A stretch of 64,000 nt of DNA from Simplicispira suum (GTDB taxonomy: Bacteria; Pseudomonadota; Gammaproteobacteria; Burkholderiales; Burkholderiaceae_C): the NCBI RefSeq assembly GCF_003008595.1, contig NZ_CP027669.1:1798001-1862000 (forward strand). The letters are read 5' to 3'. Made by a program: the position numbers and the translations under genes. Positions 8,426 to 17,843 of this stretch are shown here, piece after piece (positions within the stretch are counted from its first letter, which is position 1; each line of letters starts with the position of its first letter). The notes under the pieces were generated by a model. That model was not told the DNA's origin and searched no databases. It worked only from the letters and a program-made list of their open reading frames with translations.

Positions 8426-9643
8426 ATGTCTCAGGAAACCCATGCTTCTCGCACCACCGGACCGCTTGCCGGGGTCCGGGTGATCGACATGACCACCGTC
8501 TTCATGGGGCCCTCCGCCACGCAGTACCTGGGCGACCTCGGCGCCGATGTCATCAAGGTCGAAGCGCCCAACGGCGACTCCACACGGCGCGTGGGTCCGC
8601 AAGGGGATCTGGGCTTGGGGCCGCTGTTCCTCGCGCTGAACCGCAACAAGCGCAGTGTCGTGCTCGATCTCAAGCAGGAGGCGGGCATCGCGGCAGTGCT
8701 CAAACTGGTGGAAACCGCCGACGTGCTGGCCTACAACGTGCGCCCCGCCGGCATGCGCCGCCTGGGCCTGGGCTATGAACGCCTGGCCGAGATCAACAAG
8801 GGGCTGGTGTATGCGGGCATGGTTGGTTTCTCGCAGCGCGGGCGCTACGCCAAGATGGCCGCCTTCGACGACATGATCCAGGCGGCCAGTGCCCTGCCCA
8901 CAGCGATGGCGCAGGCCACCGATGGCGTGCCGCGTTACCTGCCGACGACCATTGCCGACCGCTCGGTGGGCATCTATGCGTTTGGTGTGATTGCTGCGGC
9001 GCTGTATTCGCGCTCGCAAACCGGGCTGGGCCAGTCGCTGGAAATTCCGATGTTCGAGACCATGGTGCCCTACGTTCTGGGCGACCATTTGTATGGCCAC
9101 ACGTTTGTGCCGCCGCAAGGGGGCTTTGGCTACCCGCGCGTGATGTCGCCCAATCGCCGCCCCTACAAAACCAAGGATGGCTATGTGTGCTGCCTGGTCT
9201 ACCACGACCACCACTGGAAAACTTTTTTGACGGCGGTCGGCCAGGAGCATCTGCTGCAGACCGATCCCCGCTTTCAGAACATCCGTACCCGCACCGAGCA
9301 TATCGATGCGCTGTACCAGATCGTCTCGGACGAAATGGAGAAAAAAACCACCGAAGAGTGGCGCCTGATTTTGCAAGCCGGCGACATTCCGGTGTTTCCC
9401 ATGCACACCTTCGACTCGCTGCTCAAGGACGAGCACCTGGCCGACATCGGCTTCATCAAGGAAGTCGAACACCCCACCGTCGGAAAGATTCTCGACCTTG
9501 GCGTTCCCAGCGAATGGTCGGGCACGCCACCCGACAACCACCGACCCGTACCCCGGCTCGGTGAGCACACCGAGGAAATTCTGCGCGAGGTGGGCTACAG
9601 CGATGCAGACATTGAAGACATGCGCAGCCGGGCCGTCATCTGA
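8426..9643 (+). CDS. CaiB/BaiF family (type III) CoA transferase
   Basis: A 405-aa cytoplasmic enzyme that moves CoA between carboxylic acids. The N-terminal GPLAGVRVIDMTTVFMGP and YLGDLGADVIKVEAP are hallmark family segments. ALNRNKRSVVLDLK and an aspartate in the stretch FDDMIQAASAL match the region that holds the catalytic Asp of the family. Length is standard. AAGGGG precedes the ATG. It opens the plus-strand cluster and would activate the incoming acid as its CoA thioester for the hydratases and thiolases that follow. The acid is unknown. Confidence 0.93.
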   Translation: MSQETHASRTTGPLAGVRVIDMTTVFMGPSATQYLGDLGADVIKVEAPNGDSTRRVGPQGDLGLGPLFLALNRNKRSVVLDLKQEAGIAAVLKLVETADVLAYNVRPAGMRRLGLGYERLAEINKGLVYAGMVGFSQRGRYAKMAAFDDMIQAASALPTAMAQATDGVPRYLPTTIADRSVGIYAFGVIAAALYSRSQTGLGQSLEIPMFETMVPYVLGDHLYGHTFVPPQGGFGYPRVMSPNRRPYKTKDGYVCCLVYHDHHWKTFLTAVGQEHLLQTDPRFQNIRTRTEHIDALYQIVSDEMEKKTTEEWRLILQAGDIPVFPMHTFDSLLKDEHLADIGFIKEVEHPTVGKILDLGVPSEWSGTPPDNHRPVPRLGEHTEEILREVGYSDADIEDMRSRAVI

Positions 9644-9688
9644 CCTGCGCGCGCATTCCGTCAAGACCCTATTTATCTACGGACAGGC

Positions 9689-10483
9689 ATGAAAGGCAGG
9701 CAAATGGAAAACCAGGAACTGTTGGTGGGCCGAGAAGGCCCTGTTCTGACCCTCACCATCAACCGCGAAGACAAGCGCAACTCGCTCAGCCCGGAGGTGC
9801 TCGATGGCATCTGTGAGCAACTGCGGCGGGGCCAGGACGACGCCGATCTGCGCGCCATCGTGTTGACCGCCGTGGGCACAAAGGCCTTTTGTGCAGGTGC
9901 CGATCTGGCGTCTGGCAAGGCCTTCAAGCCCGACTATTCGCAGCCGCGCAACCAGGGGCTGCCGCAGCTGTTCCGTCTGGCGCGCGAGTCGAATGTGCCC
10001 ATCGTCGGCCGCATCAACGGCACCTGCATGGCGGGTGGCATGGGTCTGCTGGCCATGTGCGACATGGCGATCGCCGCCGACCACGCATTGTTCGGCCTGC
10101 CCGAAGTCAAGGTGGGCGTGTACCCGATGCAGGTGCTGTCGATGCTGCAGCACGTGGTGCCACGCCGCCGTCTGATGGAACTGTGCTTCACCGGTGAGCC
10201 GGTGTCGGCGCAAGAGGCTCTCGAAATGGGCTTGCTCAACGCGGTGGTTCCCACCGCCGAGCTGGATGCAGCGGTGCAAAAAATGATTGACCGATTGATG
10301 GACAAGTCGCCCACCGGCATTCGACGCGGCAAGTACGCCACCTACGCCATTGAAGCGATGTCTTTCGAGGAATCGATCAAGTTCATGGAGAGCCAGATTG
10401 CGCTGATGTCGCAGACCGAAGACTCCATCGAAGGCCGCACGGCCTTCAAAGAAAAACGCAAACCAGTCTGGACCGGACGCTGA
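9689..10483 (+). CDS. Enoyl-CoA hydratase/isomerase family protein (copy 1)
   Basis: A 264-aa crotonase-fold protein. The oxyanion-hole segments are visible: AFCAGADLASGKAF and NGTCMAGGMGLLAMCDMAIA, followed by FGLPEVKVGVYP. The glutamates expected for classical water addition are not clearly placed here, so isomerase or hydrolase activity is possible. The ATG at 9689 was used; an ATG at 9704 preceded by AGGCAGG is an equally good start. It lies 46 nt after the CoA transferase and two bases before the AtuA-like gene, so it is in the same operon. Confidence 0.92.
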   Translation: MKGRQMENQELLVGREGPVLTLTINREDKRNSLSPEVLDGICEQLRRGQDDADLRAIVLTAVGTKAFCAGADLASGKAFKPDYSQPRNQGLPQLFRLARESNVPIVGRINGTCMAGGMGLLAMCDMAIAADHALFGLPEVKVGVYPMQVLSMLQHVVPRRRLMELCFTGEPVSAQEALEMGLLNAVVPTAELDAAVQKMIDRLMDKSPTGIRRGKYATYAIEAMSFEESIKFMESQIALMSQTEDSIEGRTAFKEKRKPVWTGR

Positions 10484-10484
10484 T

Positions 10485-12305
10485 ATGACCACAAAACAAA
10501 AAACCATCCGCATTGGCGGCGCATCGGGCTTCTGGGGCGACAGCGCCGTGGGCGCCAACCAATTGGTCGACGCCAACATCGACTACCTGGTGTTCGACTA
10601 CCTGGCCGAGTTGACGATGTCGATTCTGGCGGCAGCGCGCACGAAGAAGCCCGAGCTGGGCTACGCCACCGACTTCGTCAACGCCGCCATGCGCGACACG
10701 CTCAAGCGCTGTGTGGAGCGCGGTATCAAGGTCATTTCGAATGCGGGCGGCATCAACCCTGCAGCCTGCGCCGAGGCGGTTGAAAAGCTCGCAGAAGAGC
10801 TGGGCGTGAAGGTGAAGGTCGCCATCGTCCACGGCGATGACGTCATGCCGCTCGTTCCCGAGCTGAAAGAAAAGGGCGTAAAAGATTTCTACACTGGCGC
10901 CCCGCTTCCCGAAAAACTGATCAGCGCCAACGCTTACCTGGGCGCGGTGCCGATTGCTGCAGCACTGGCTGCGGGCGCTGACGTGGTGATCACCGGCCGT
11001 GTGGTCGATAGCGCCGTGGTGCTGGGCGCGCTCATCCACGAGTTCGGCTGGAAAGAAGATGCCTACGACCAGTTCTCGGGCGCCTCGCTGGCGGGACACA
11101 TCATTGAATGCGGGTGCCAGGCCACCGGTGGCCTGCACACCGACTGGAGCACGATTCCTGACTGGGACAACATCGGCTACCCCATTGTGGAATGCGCAGC
11201 GGACGGCAGTTTTGTGGTGTCCAAGCCGGACAACACAGGCGGAAAAATTCTGGCGCTTGCGCTCGCTGAGCAAATGCTCTACGAGATCCACGACCCAGCG
11301 GCTTACATCCTTCCGGATGTTGTCTGCGATTTCACTGCGGTGCAAATCAGGCAGTTGGACAAGGATCGGGTGGAACTGACAGGCGCGAAAGGCAGCGCAC
11401 CCACCGATGCCTACAAAGTGTCGGCGACCTACCAGGACGGGTTCACCTGCACGGGCGTTTTGGCCATTGTCGGTTTTGAGGCAGCGGCCAAGGCCAAGCG
11501 CACGGGCGAAGCCATTCTTGCGCGCACCAGCCGCATGCTGCAAGAGAAAGGGCTGGGCGACTACAGCAGTACCAACATCGAATTGTTCGGTGTGGAAGAG
11601 CCCTACGGTGCCAACGCAAACCCGCAAGCGCAGCAACCCTTTGAAGCCGTGGTGAAGATGACCACGCGCCACACCAGGAAAGAAGCGCTGTCATTGTTCG
11701 CTCGCGAGATCGCCCCCTCGGGAACCTCGTTTTCCCCCGGTACGGTCTCTGGGCTGGCGCCCGGCCGTCCCAGTGTGTCGCCCTTGGTTCGACTGTTTTC
11801 GTTCACGGTGCCCAAAACGCAGGTGTCGGCACAGATGACGCTGGGCAATGCAGCGGCGCAGACCATCGCCGTGCCAGCAGGGCGCCGCCATGACGCCGGC
11901 GCGCAAGCTGCAACCCATCTGCCCGAGACCTGGACGGCCAAGTTGCCTGAGCACACGGACGACGAAGTCGAAGTGCCGCTCATTCGTATCGCCGTGGCGC
12001 GCAGCGGAGACAAGGGCGATACGTCGAACATCGGCGTGATCGCGCGCAGCGAGGAATTGTTGCCGTACATGCTGCGCGAAGTGACCGCCGAAAAGGTGAA
12101 ACACTACTTTGCTCACTATGTGCAAGGTGAAGTGATTCGCCATCCGGTGCCCGGCATCGATGCGGTGAACTTCGAGATGAAGCGCGCACTCGACGGCGGC
12201 GGCCTGGCGTCGATGCGGCTTGACAAGCTAGGCAAGTCGCTCGGCCAGATTCTGCTGCGGATGACGGTGAAGGTTCCCGCGCGCCTGCTGGAGAAAAAGT
12301 CGTGA
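10485..12305 (+). CDS. AtuA-like protein (acyclic terpene utilisation family, DUF1446)
   Basis: A 606-aa protein. Residues 1 to about 450 are the AtuA domain, beginning TIRIGGASGFWGDSAVGANQ with AGADVVITGRVVDSAVVLG near 170. From about residue 500 there is a separate AtuA-like C-terminal domain (RIAVARSGDKGDTSNIG). Two-domain fusions are common in this family, which was first met in citronellol/geraniol catabolism of Pseudomonas but occurs in many acyl-CoA pathways; the biochemical role is poorly defined. It starts 2 nt after the hydratase stop and overlaps the cupin gene by 4 nt (GTGA). A decayed second copy lies at 17844-18134. Confidence 0.88.
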   Translation: MTTKQKTIRIGGASGFWGDSAVGANQLVDANIDYLVFDYLAELTMSILAAARTKKPELGYATDFVNAAMRDTLKRCVERGIKVISNAGGINPAACAEAVEKLAEELGVKVKVAIVHGDDVMPLVPELKEKGVKDFYTGAPLPEKLISANAYLGAVPIAAALAAGADVVITGRVVDSAVVLGALIHEFGWKEDAYDQFSGASLAGHIIECGCQATGGLHTDWSTIPDWDNIGYPIVECAADGSFVVSKPDNTGGKILALALAEQMLYEIHDPAAYILPDVVCDFTAVQIRQLDKDRVELTGAKGSAPTDAYKVSATYQDGFTCTGVLAIVGFEAAAKAKRTGEAILARTSRMLQEKGLGDYSSTNIELFGVEEPYGANANPQAQQPFEAVVKMTTRHTRKEALSLFAREIAPSGTSFSPGTVSGLAPGRPSVSPLVRLFSFTVPKTQVSAQMTLGNAAAQTIAVPAGRRHDAGAQAATHLPETWTAKLPEHTDDEVEVPLIRIAVARSGDKGDTSNIGVIARSEELLPYMLREVTAEKVKHYFAHYVQGEVIRHPVPGIDAVNFEMKRALDGGGLASMRLDKLGKSLGQILLRMTVKVPARLLEKKS

Positions 12306-13087
12306 GCGACGCAGCGCCATCCCGGTACGTGCGCTCCACGCAAGGCATTGCAGGCTATTCGCCGGCCAATCACACGGGGACATCGAACCAGCGACTGGTC
12401 AGCCGCGACACCGTGGGCGCCCAATACCTGGAAGTGTTGATCGGCACCATCGTGAAAGGGCACGGCGCGAGCAGGCACTTTCATCCCAACCTGGAGCAAG
12501 CCGGCTTTCTGCTGCAGGGCGCCGGCATATCCGAGATCGACGGCGCCGAGACACTGGCACGGCCAGGAACCTGGCGCCATTACCGCAAGGGGGTGCCGCA
12601 CCGCGTCACGGTCACCAGCGATGAGCCGTTCAAGACCATCGTGGTCTACGCGCCGCCGTATGGGGAAAACCGCGATTCCGTGGTGGTGTGTGAGGACAAC
12701 CATTCCCCCGGCCATGCAACTGCTTCCGCGCCGGGAATGCAAGAAGCGATTGCCAAGCGGCCACGCTTTGACTCGCCCCATTTCTCCGGGCTGCGCGCCG
12801 AGCCCGTGATCAACGCCGAGAAGTCCGGCGCCGAATACATGGAGGTGTTCGACCTGCAGCTGGCGGCGGGGGGCGGCGCCTCCAGCCAGACGCTGCATGG
12901 GCTGGAGCAGGTGCTGTTTGTGCGCGCGGGAAGGCTCACCGGAGAAATCGCTGGCAGCGCATTTGAAGCCAGGCCGGGCGACTTCGTCTTTGTTCCCGAC
13001 GGCGCCAGCCATGCCTACACCGCACCGGAGCCGAGCGGCGCCGAGGTCTTTTTGATTCGTGCGTTTCCCAGCCTTGAGCAGGAGTGA
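12302..13087 (+). CDS. Bicupin protein, function unknown
   Basis: A 261-aa protein with two cupin domains. The first has HFHPNLEQAGFLLQGAG and later a PHRVTV strand (about residues 55-110). The second has GLEQVLFVRAGRLTGEI and DGASHAYTAP (about 195-245). Metal-binding histidines are plain in the first domain and fewer in the second. The layout recalls gentisate-type dioxygenases and (S)-ureidoglycine aminohydrolase, but the similarity is only architectural, so no reaction is assigned. The start is GTG, overlapping the AtuA stop by 4 nt. Its place in the operon suggests it acts on a pathway intermediate or is a small-molecule sensor. Confidence 0.82.
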   Translation: MSDAAPSRYVRSTQGIAGYSPANHTGTSNQRLVSRDTVGAQYLEVLIGTIVKGHGASRHFHPNLEQAGFLLQGAGISEIDGAETLARPGTWRHYRKGVPHRVTVTSDEPFKTIVVYAPPYGENRDSVVVCEDNHSPGHATASAPGMQEAIAKRPRFDSPHFSGLRAEPVINAEKSGAEYMEVFDLQLAAGGGASSQTLHGLEQVLFVRAGRLTGEIAGSAFEARPGDFVFVPDGASHAYTAPEPSGAEVFLIRAFPSLEQE

Positions 13088-13090
13088 GAC

Positions 13091-14086
13091 ATGACCAAGA
13101 TCGCATCGCAGTTTTCCGGTGTCCGCCGGGCTCTCGTGCTCGCCGCCTTGACCGTGGGCGTCTCGGCGCCCGGCTTCGCTGCCGACTATCCCAACCGCAC
13201 CGTGAAGATCGTGGTGCCGTTTTCTGCTGGCAGCGCCACCGATATCTTCGCGCGCAAGATTGGAGAGAAGCTGGGGGAACGACTCAAGGCGACGTTCGTC
13301 GTGGAAAACATGCCTGGCGCGTCCGGTCAGATTGCTGCCGAATACCTTGCGCGCGCCAAGCCGGACGGCTACACGATCTTCAATACCACCAATTCCACGC
13401 AATCGGCCAACCCCGCGCTGTTCAAGAAATTGCGCTATGACCCGAGCAAGGATTTTCAGGCCATCACCTTGACCAATGAAACGCCGTTTCTGCTGGTCAC
13501 GCGCAGCAACTTGCCGATCCACAGCGTTCAGGAGTTGATCGACTGGCTCAAGGCCCATCCCGACCAGGCCAACTACGGTTATGGCAACAGCAGCGGCCAG
13601 ATTTCCGGTGCCTCATTCGTCCGCGGGGCCGGCATCAAGAACGCCATCGCTGCGCCTTACAAAGGCACGCCGCAGGCGATTACGGACTTGCTGGGTGGAA
13701 ATCTGTCGTTCATGTTCGTCGACCTGGGTGCGTCGATGTCGTTTCTGGTGCCCGGCGGACCGCTGCGCGCGCTGGCCGTCACCGCGCCCAAGCGCACCAC
13801 CGCAACGCCTGAACTGCCCACCATGAACGAGGCCCTGGGCCGCACCGACCAGGACTTGGTGGCGTGGGGAGGTTTCTTTGCGCCCGCCGGCACGCCACCC
13901 GAAATTGTGGCTGTTTTGAACAAGGAGATTCGCGCCATCGTGACTTCCCCGGACTTCGTCGCCTACCGCAAGAGCGTGGGCGGTGAAGTCGTGACGACCA
14001 GCCCCGAGGAGTTTTCCGACTACGTGAACAAGTCGATCAAGACCTGGGGCGCCATGGTGCGCGAAGCCGGCATCGAGCCGCAGTGA
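13091..14086 (+). CDS. Bug/TctC family periplasmic substrate-binding protein (copy 1)
   Basis: A 331-aa receptor of the tripartite tricarboxylate transporter family. A Sec signal peptide (about 1-30, ending PGFAAD) is followed by the family start DYPNRTVKIVVPFSAGSATD. KPDGYTIF and GTPQAITDLLGG are other conserved segments. The mature protein would bind a carboxylate in the periplasm and hand it to TctA/TctB, here at 18239-20200. It starts 3 nt after the cupin stop. A close second copy lies at 16672-17670, so the cluster has two receptors for one membrane pair. Confidence 0.93.
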   Translation: MTKIASQFSGVRRALVLAALTVGVSAPGFAADYPNRTVKIVVPFSAGSATDIFARKIGEKLGERLKATFVVENMPGASGQIAAEYLARAKPDGYTIFNTTNSTQSANPALFKKLRYDPSKDFQAITLTNETPFLLVTRSNLPIHSVQELIDWLKAHPDQANYGYGNSSGQISGASFVRGAGIKNAIAAPYKGTPQAITDLLGGNLSFMFVDLGASMSFLVPGGPLRALAVTAPKRTTATPELPTMNEALGRTDQDLVAWGGFFAPAGTPPEIVAVLNKEIRAIVTSPDFVAYRKSVGGEVVTTSPEEFSDYVNKSIKTWGAMVREAGIEPQ

Positions 14087-14120
14087 ACGGCCAGTGCCGA
14101 GCCTCTGAGAAGGCCGCTTG

Positions 14121-15641
14121 ATGAAGCCAGCAGAAGTGCAAGACCGTGCCGATCGCGCGCCGGTGATCGTGGGCGTCGGGCAGGTGGTCGATCGGCCCGG
14201 GCATGCGGCCAGCGGCCTGCAGCCCTCCGAGCTGATGGCGCAGGCGCTTGAGCGGGCGGATGCCGACGGCAAGGGCGGCTGGTTGGCTCAAATCGATTCG
14301 CTGGATTTGATTCATTCCGTGTCGTGGCCCTACCAGGATCCGCTCGGCGCGGTGACCGAGCGCTTGCGGCTTGCGCCCCACCATCAAAACTACGGACCTG
14401 TCGGCGGCGAAACGCCCGTGCGCTATCTGCATGAGGCGGCTTGCAAAATCGCCGCTGGTGAGATCGAAGTGGCCGCAGTGTGCGGTGGCGAGGCCGAATA
14501 CACGGTTCGCCTGGCGCAGCGCCAGGAAGTCGACCTGCCCTGGCTTGAGCGCTCGCCCAACTGGCAGCAGCCACGCGACCGCAGTTACCTGCACTCGCTG
14601 GCACGTGCGCATGGTCTGAATCAGCCGGTTTTCGTCTATCCGCTGTACGAAGTGGCCTGCCAGGCGGCATGGGGGCAGACGCCACAGGAAGGATTGGCGG
14701 AATCGGCTGATCTGTGGGCCGGACTCTCGCAGGTGGCAGCTGCAAACCCTTACGCGTTCATTCGCGAGCCGCGCAGCGCCGCTGAAATTGCCAAGGTGTC
14801 TCCGTCGAATCGACCCATTGCCTGGCCGTACTCCAAGCTGATGGTAGCCAATCCGGTGGTCAATCAGGGCGCTGCGTTCATCGTGACCAGTCTGGCGCGC
14901 GCGCGGGCGGCGGGCATTCAAGAGGATCGGTTGGTCCACGTGGGTCCCGGCGCAGCAGCGAACGAATTGCGCGACTGGTTGAGCCGGGAGCGCTACGACC
15001 AGTCCGTTGCCCAGGACTGCGTGCTCGAAAGCGTGCTCGCGCAGGCCGGTCTGTCGGGCCCAGAGATCGAATGGGTGGAGCTTTACAGCTGCTTTCCCTG
15101 TGTGCCGAAAATGGCGCGGCGCTCGCTCCAAATGGCCAGCGATCGTGCCATTTCCGTGACGGGTGGGCTGACCTTTTTCGGCGCACCGCTGAACAATTAC
15201 ATGGCACATGCGATTGCCGCCATGGTGGCTCGGTTGCGCGACCAGCCTGCGTCCTGTGGTCTTGTCTACGGCCAAGGGGAGTTCGTTACCAAACACCATG
15301 CCCTGATGTTGGGCGGCGGCGCGCGGCCTTGGCCGGGCGAAGCCCATGCGCGTGAGCGGGCCGAAGCGCAAGTCGTGCCGACGGCGGCCCCCGCTGTTGC
15401 CACGGAGGCGACGGGTTCGATCCGGGTGGAATCGGGCACGGTTCTTTTTGGCCGCGACGGCATTCCCACGCATGGCGTTGTGGTGGGCCGCAGCAGCGAC
15501 AACGCACGCACGCTCGCACGTGTCCCGGCGAGTGACCAGCGCGGCATCGATGCACTGATGCGTCCGGACCGCACGCCCGTGGGCCGGATGGCCCGTCTGT
15601 ACAAGGCGGACGACGGCCTGCTCGAATGCGCCTTCGATTGA
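14121..15641 (+). CDS. Thiolase-like acetyl-CoA acetyltransferase (SCP-x type)
   Basis: A 506-aa thiolase-superfamily protein, longer than a standard thiolase. The N-terminal part begins APVIVGVGQVVDRPGHA; the active region reads VCGGEAEYTVR, where classical thiolases have cysteine. CFPCVPKMARRSL and GGLTFFGAPLNNYMAHA correspond to the C-terminal catalytic half, and the last about 100 residues are an extra domain. The missing N-terminal Cys means it may condense or cleave in an unusual way, as in SCP-x/lipid-transfer thiolases. The ATG at 14121 is chosen over the TTG just before it. Same operon, 34 nt after Bug copy 1. Confidence 0.82.
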   Translation: MKPAEVQDRADRAPVIVGVGQVVDRPGHAASGLQPSELMAQALERADADGKGGWLAQIDSLDLIHSVSWPYQDPLGAVTERLRLAPHHQNYGPVGGETPVRYLHEAACKIAAGEIEVAAVCGGEAEYTVRLAQRQEVDLPWLERSPNWQQPRDRSYLHSLARAHGLNQPVFVYPLYEVACQAAWGQTPQEGLAESADLWAGLSQVAAANPYAFIREPRSAAEIAKVSPSNRPIAWPYSKLMVANPVVNQGAAFIVTSLARARAAGIQEDRLVHVGPGAAANELRDWLSRERYDQSVAQDCVLESVLAQAGLSGPEIEWVELYSCFPCVPKMARRSLQMASDRAISVTGGLTFFGAPLNNYMAHAIAAMVARLRDQPASCGLVYGQGEFVTKHHALMLGGGARPWPGEAHARERAEAQVVPTAAPAVATEATGSIRVESGTVLFGRDGIPTHGVVVGRSSDNARTLARVPASDQRGIDALMRPDRTPVGRMARLYKADDGLLECAFD

Positions 15642-15732
15642 AGCACCAGCGGGCTCCGTACGCAGGCGCATTGGCGCTCGCACAGCGGGGCAATGCATGA
15701 ACGAACGATCAGCAGAGAAACAGGAATGAGAC

Positions 15733-16539
15733 ATGACGACACAGCTTGAACACTTGGCGGCACCTGACGCAGTGGTGCGCTTCGAAATTCGGAACGGCCA
15801 TACGGCACTCGTCACTCTGAATCGGCCCGATGCGCGGAACGCTGTGAGCGCAGCGATGGCCCAGGCCCTCGAAGCCATCGTCGACGCAACGCAGGCGGAT
15901 GCCAATATCCGCGCCGTGGTTCTGGCCAGTTCCCACGCGGACGTCTTTTGTGCAGGCGCCGATCTCAAAGAAGTGCATGCGGGCCGTGGCGACCAGCTCT
16001 TTACCGAACGCAATGGCTTCGCAGGCCTGGTGTTCGCCGAACGAACCAAGCCATGGATTGCTGCAGTCAACGGCAAGGCGTTGGCCGGCGGATGCGAGTT
16101 GGTACTTGCCTGTGACATGGTCGTGGCCTCGCCGCGTGCCGGCTTTGGTTTGCCCGAAGTGCTGCGCGGCCTGGTTGCAGCCGCCGGCGGCATGTACCGC
16201 TTGCCGCGCGTGCTTCCACCCAATATCGCGCTGGAATTGATTGCCACCGCACTGCCCTTGGGGGGTGAGCGCGCCTATGCGCTCGGCATGGTCAATCGCC
16301 TGGTGGACCCGGAACAGGTGCTCAATGAAGCCTTGCTGCTGGCCAGCCAGATTGCCGCAAATGCACCGATTGCGGTGCGAGAAAGTTTGCGCGTTGCTCG
16401 CGCGGCTTTCGCCCAGAACGAGGCCGGCTTGCGCGCTATCACCCGCGAAGCACGCGGCGCCGTGTTCGCCAGCAATGACTACAAGGAAGGCCCTCTGGCG
16501 TTCATCGAAAAGCGCAAGCCGTGCTGGACCGGAACCTGA
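15733..16539 (+). CDS. Enoyl-CoA hydratase/isomerase family protein (copy 2)
   Basis: A 268-aa crotonase-fold protein with VFCAGADLKEVHAGRG and NGKALAGGCELVLACDMVVA, then FGLPEVLRGLVAAAGGMYRL. It shares the ending EKRKP.WTG with copy 1 at 9689, so the two are probably ancient duplicates within one pathway. It would hydrate or isomerise an enoyl-CoA. AGGAATGAG precedes the ATG. The 91-nt gap from the thiolase gene and the strong hairpin downstream suggest it may close a transcription unit. Confidence 0.93.
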   Translation: MTTQLEHLAAPDAVVRFEIRNGHTALVTLNRPDARNAVSAAMAQALEAIVDATQADANIRAVVLASSHADVFCAGADLKEVHAGRGDQLFTERNGFAGLVFAERTKPWIAAVNGKALAGGCELVLACDMVVASPRAGFGLPEVLRGLVAAAGGMYRLPRVLPPNIALELIATALPLGGERAYALGMVNRLVDPEQVLNEALLLASQIAANAPIAVRESLRVARAAFAQNEAGLRAITREARGAVFASNDYKEGPLAFIEKRKPCWTGT

Positions 16540-16578
16540 TGCAACAGTCCTTTTTGTTTTGCCAATGCCGATTGGGCC

Positions 16579-16628
16579 CTAGACATCATGGTCGCCGCCT
16601 ACCTTCTGGCGGCGACCATGATGTCTAG
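16579..16628. terminator. Perfect 21-bp inverted repeat (hairpin)
   Basis: Two perfect 21-nt arms (16579-16599 and 16608-16628, beginning CTAGACATC and ending GATGTCTAG) flank an 8-nt loop. No T-run follows, so it is not a standard rho-independent terminator. It sits between the hydratase stop and the Bug copy 2 start and could end or protect transcripts, or be a protein-binding site. The typing as terminator is tentative. Confidence 0.5.
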
Positions 16629-16671
16629 AGAGTTTCCGCCGTCTTTCCACCATTCCATGAGGACCCAAACC

Positions 16672-17670
16672 ATGACATTTTTCTCCAAAGTCTGCCAACA
16701 ATCGCGCCGAGGACTTGTGCTTTTCGGCCTCTCCATCGCCGCCATCGGCGTCGCCAGCGCCCAGGCATCCGACTATCCCTCCAAGCCCATACGGCTGGTC
16801 GTGCCCTTCTCGCCTGGCAGCGGCACCGATCTGACCACCCGCTTGATTGCCTCGGGCATGCAAGACGCCCTCAAAACCACAGTGGTGGTGGAGAATTTTC
16901 CGGGGGCATCCGGACAAATCGCTGCAACGACCGTGGCAAAAGCTAAGCCGGATGGCTACACGCTGTTTTTCACGACCAACACCTCGCAAGCAGCCAACGT
17001 GTCGCTCTTCAAGTCGCTTCCCTACGATCCGATCAAGGACTTTGCACCCGTCACGCTGCTGAGTGAAACGCCGTTTCTGTTGGTTGTCCGAAAAAACATG
17101 CCCGTGAAAAACGTCAAGGAACTGGTGGCCTGGCTCAAGGCACATCCTTCAGACGCGTCGTATGGCTTTGGCAACAGCACCGGTCAGGTGGCGGGAGCTG
17201 CGCTGATGCAAGCCATGGAAGTCGAGGCGGTTCCCGTGCCGTACAAGGGAACCCCGGCTGCGGCGTCCGACGTGATCGGCGGGCGCCTTGCATTCATGTT
17301 CATTGATACCGCTGCAGCCCAAGCCTTCATCGGAGCCGAAGGTCCGTTGCACCCGCTCGCCATCACGTCTGTTGCGCGCAGCCCGCTGGTGCCCGACGTT
17401 CCCACGCTGCTGGAGGCGACAGGCGTCGAGGACCTTGACCTGGTCGCCTGGCTGGCGGTGTACGCGCCGGCCGGTACGCCCGCTGACATCGTCGCCAAAC
17501 TCAACGGCGTGATCCACAAGACCACCTCCACCCCAGAGTACGAAGCGCGTGCCAAGAGCCTCTCGAGCGACTTGAAGCGGTCAACGCCGGAAGAGCTGGG
17601 TGCGTACACCAAGGCGGCAATCGAGAGCTGGCGCTCCAAGATCAAGGCAGCCGGTATCCAACCCCAGTAG
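16672..17670 (+). CDS. Bug/TctC family periplasmic substrate-binding protein (copy 2)
   Basis: A 332-aa receptor. The signal peptide spans about residues 1-33 (GLVLFGLSIAAIGVASAQA) and the mature part begins SDYPSKPIRLVVPFSPGSGT. ENFPGASGQIAATTVAKAKP and PVPYKGTPAAASDVIGG match copy 1 closely, down to the shared ending AGIQPQ/AGIEPQ. The ATG at 16672 has GAGGA upstream; reading could extend upstream through the hairpin, but that would destroy the signal peptide. It probably feeds TctB/TctA, which begin about 570 nt downstream after the AtuA relic. Confidence 0.93.
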   Translation: MTFFSKVCQQSRRGLVLFGLSIAAIGVASAQASDYPSKPIRLVVPFSPGSGTDLTTRLIASGMQDALKTTVVVENFPGASGQIAATTVAKAKPDGYTLFFTTNTSQAANVSLFKSLPYDPIKDFAPVTLLSETPFLLVVRKNMPVKNVKELVAWLKAHPSDASYGFGNSTGQVAGAALMQAMEVEAVPVPYKGTPAAASDVIGGRLAFMFIDTAAAQAFIGAEGPLHPLAITSVARSPLVPDVPTLLEATGVEDLDLVAWLAVYAPAGTPADIVAKLNGVIHKTTSTPEYEARAKSLSSDLKRSTPEELGAYTKAAIESWRSKIKAAGIQPQ

Positions 17671-17843
17671 TTGCGGCCAAAGCCTGTCGAAGCATGAGAT
17701 TGCGTCATCCATGCGACTGCGTTGGTCTCGGTTTCTTGGCAAGCTAGCGAACCTTTGGTCGCTCTCGCTACAAATGCGTTGCGGCCAAACAGGCGCGCCC
17801 ATGGCGCAAAAACTGGCTATGGCTTGGCTGAACCGGGATTGAA

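Noticed and set aside
14037..16247. Long open frame of about 736 codons on the minus strand
   Set aside because: It lies opposite the SCP-x thiolase and hydratase genes, which have clear motifs. The product is low-complexity Arg/His/Ala-rich, an effect of high GC.
16588..16671. Upstream extension of Bug copy 2 starting in the hairpin
   Set aside because: It would put 28 hydrophilic residues before a normal signal peptide; ATG 16672 has a ribosome-binding site.
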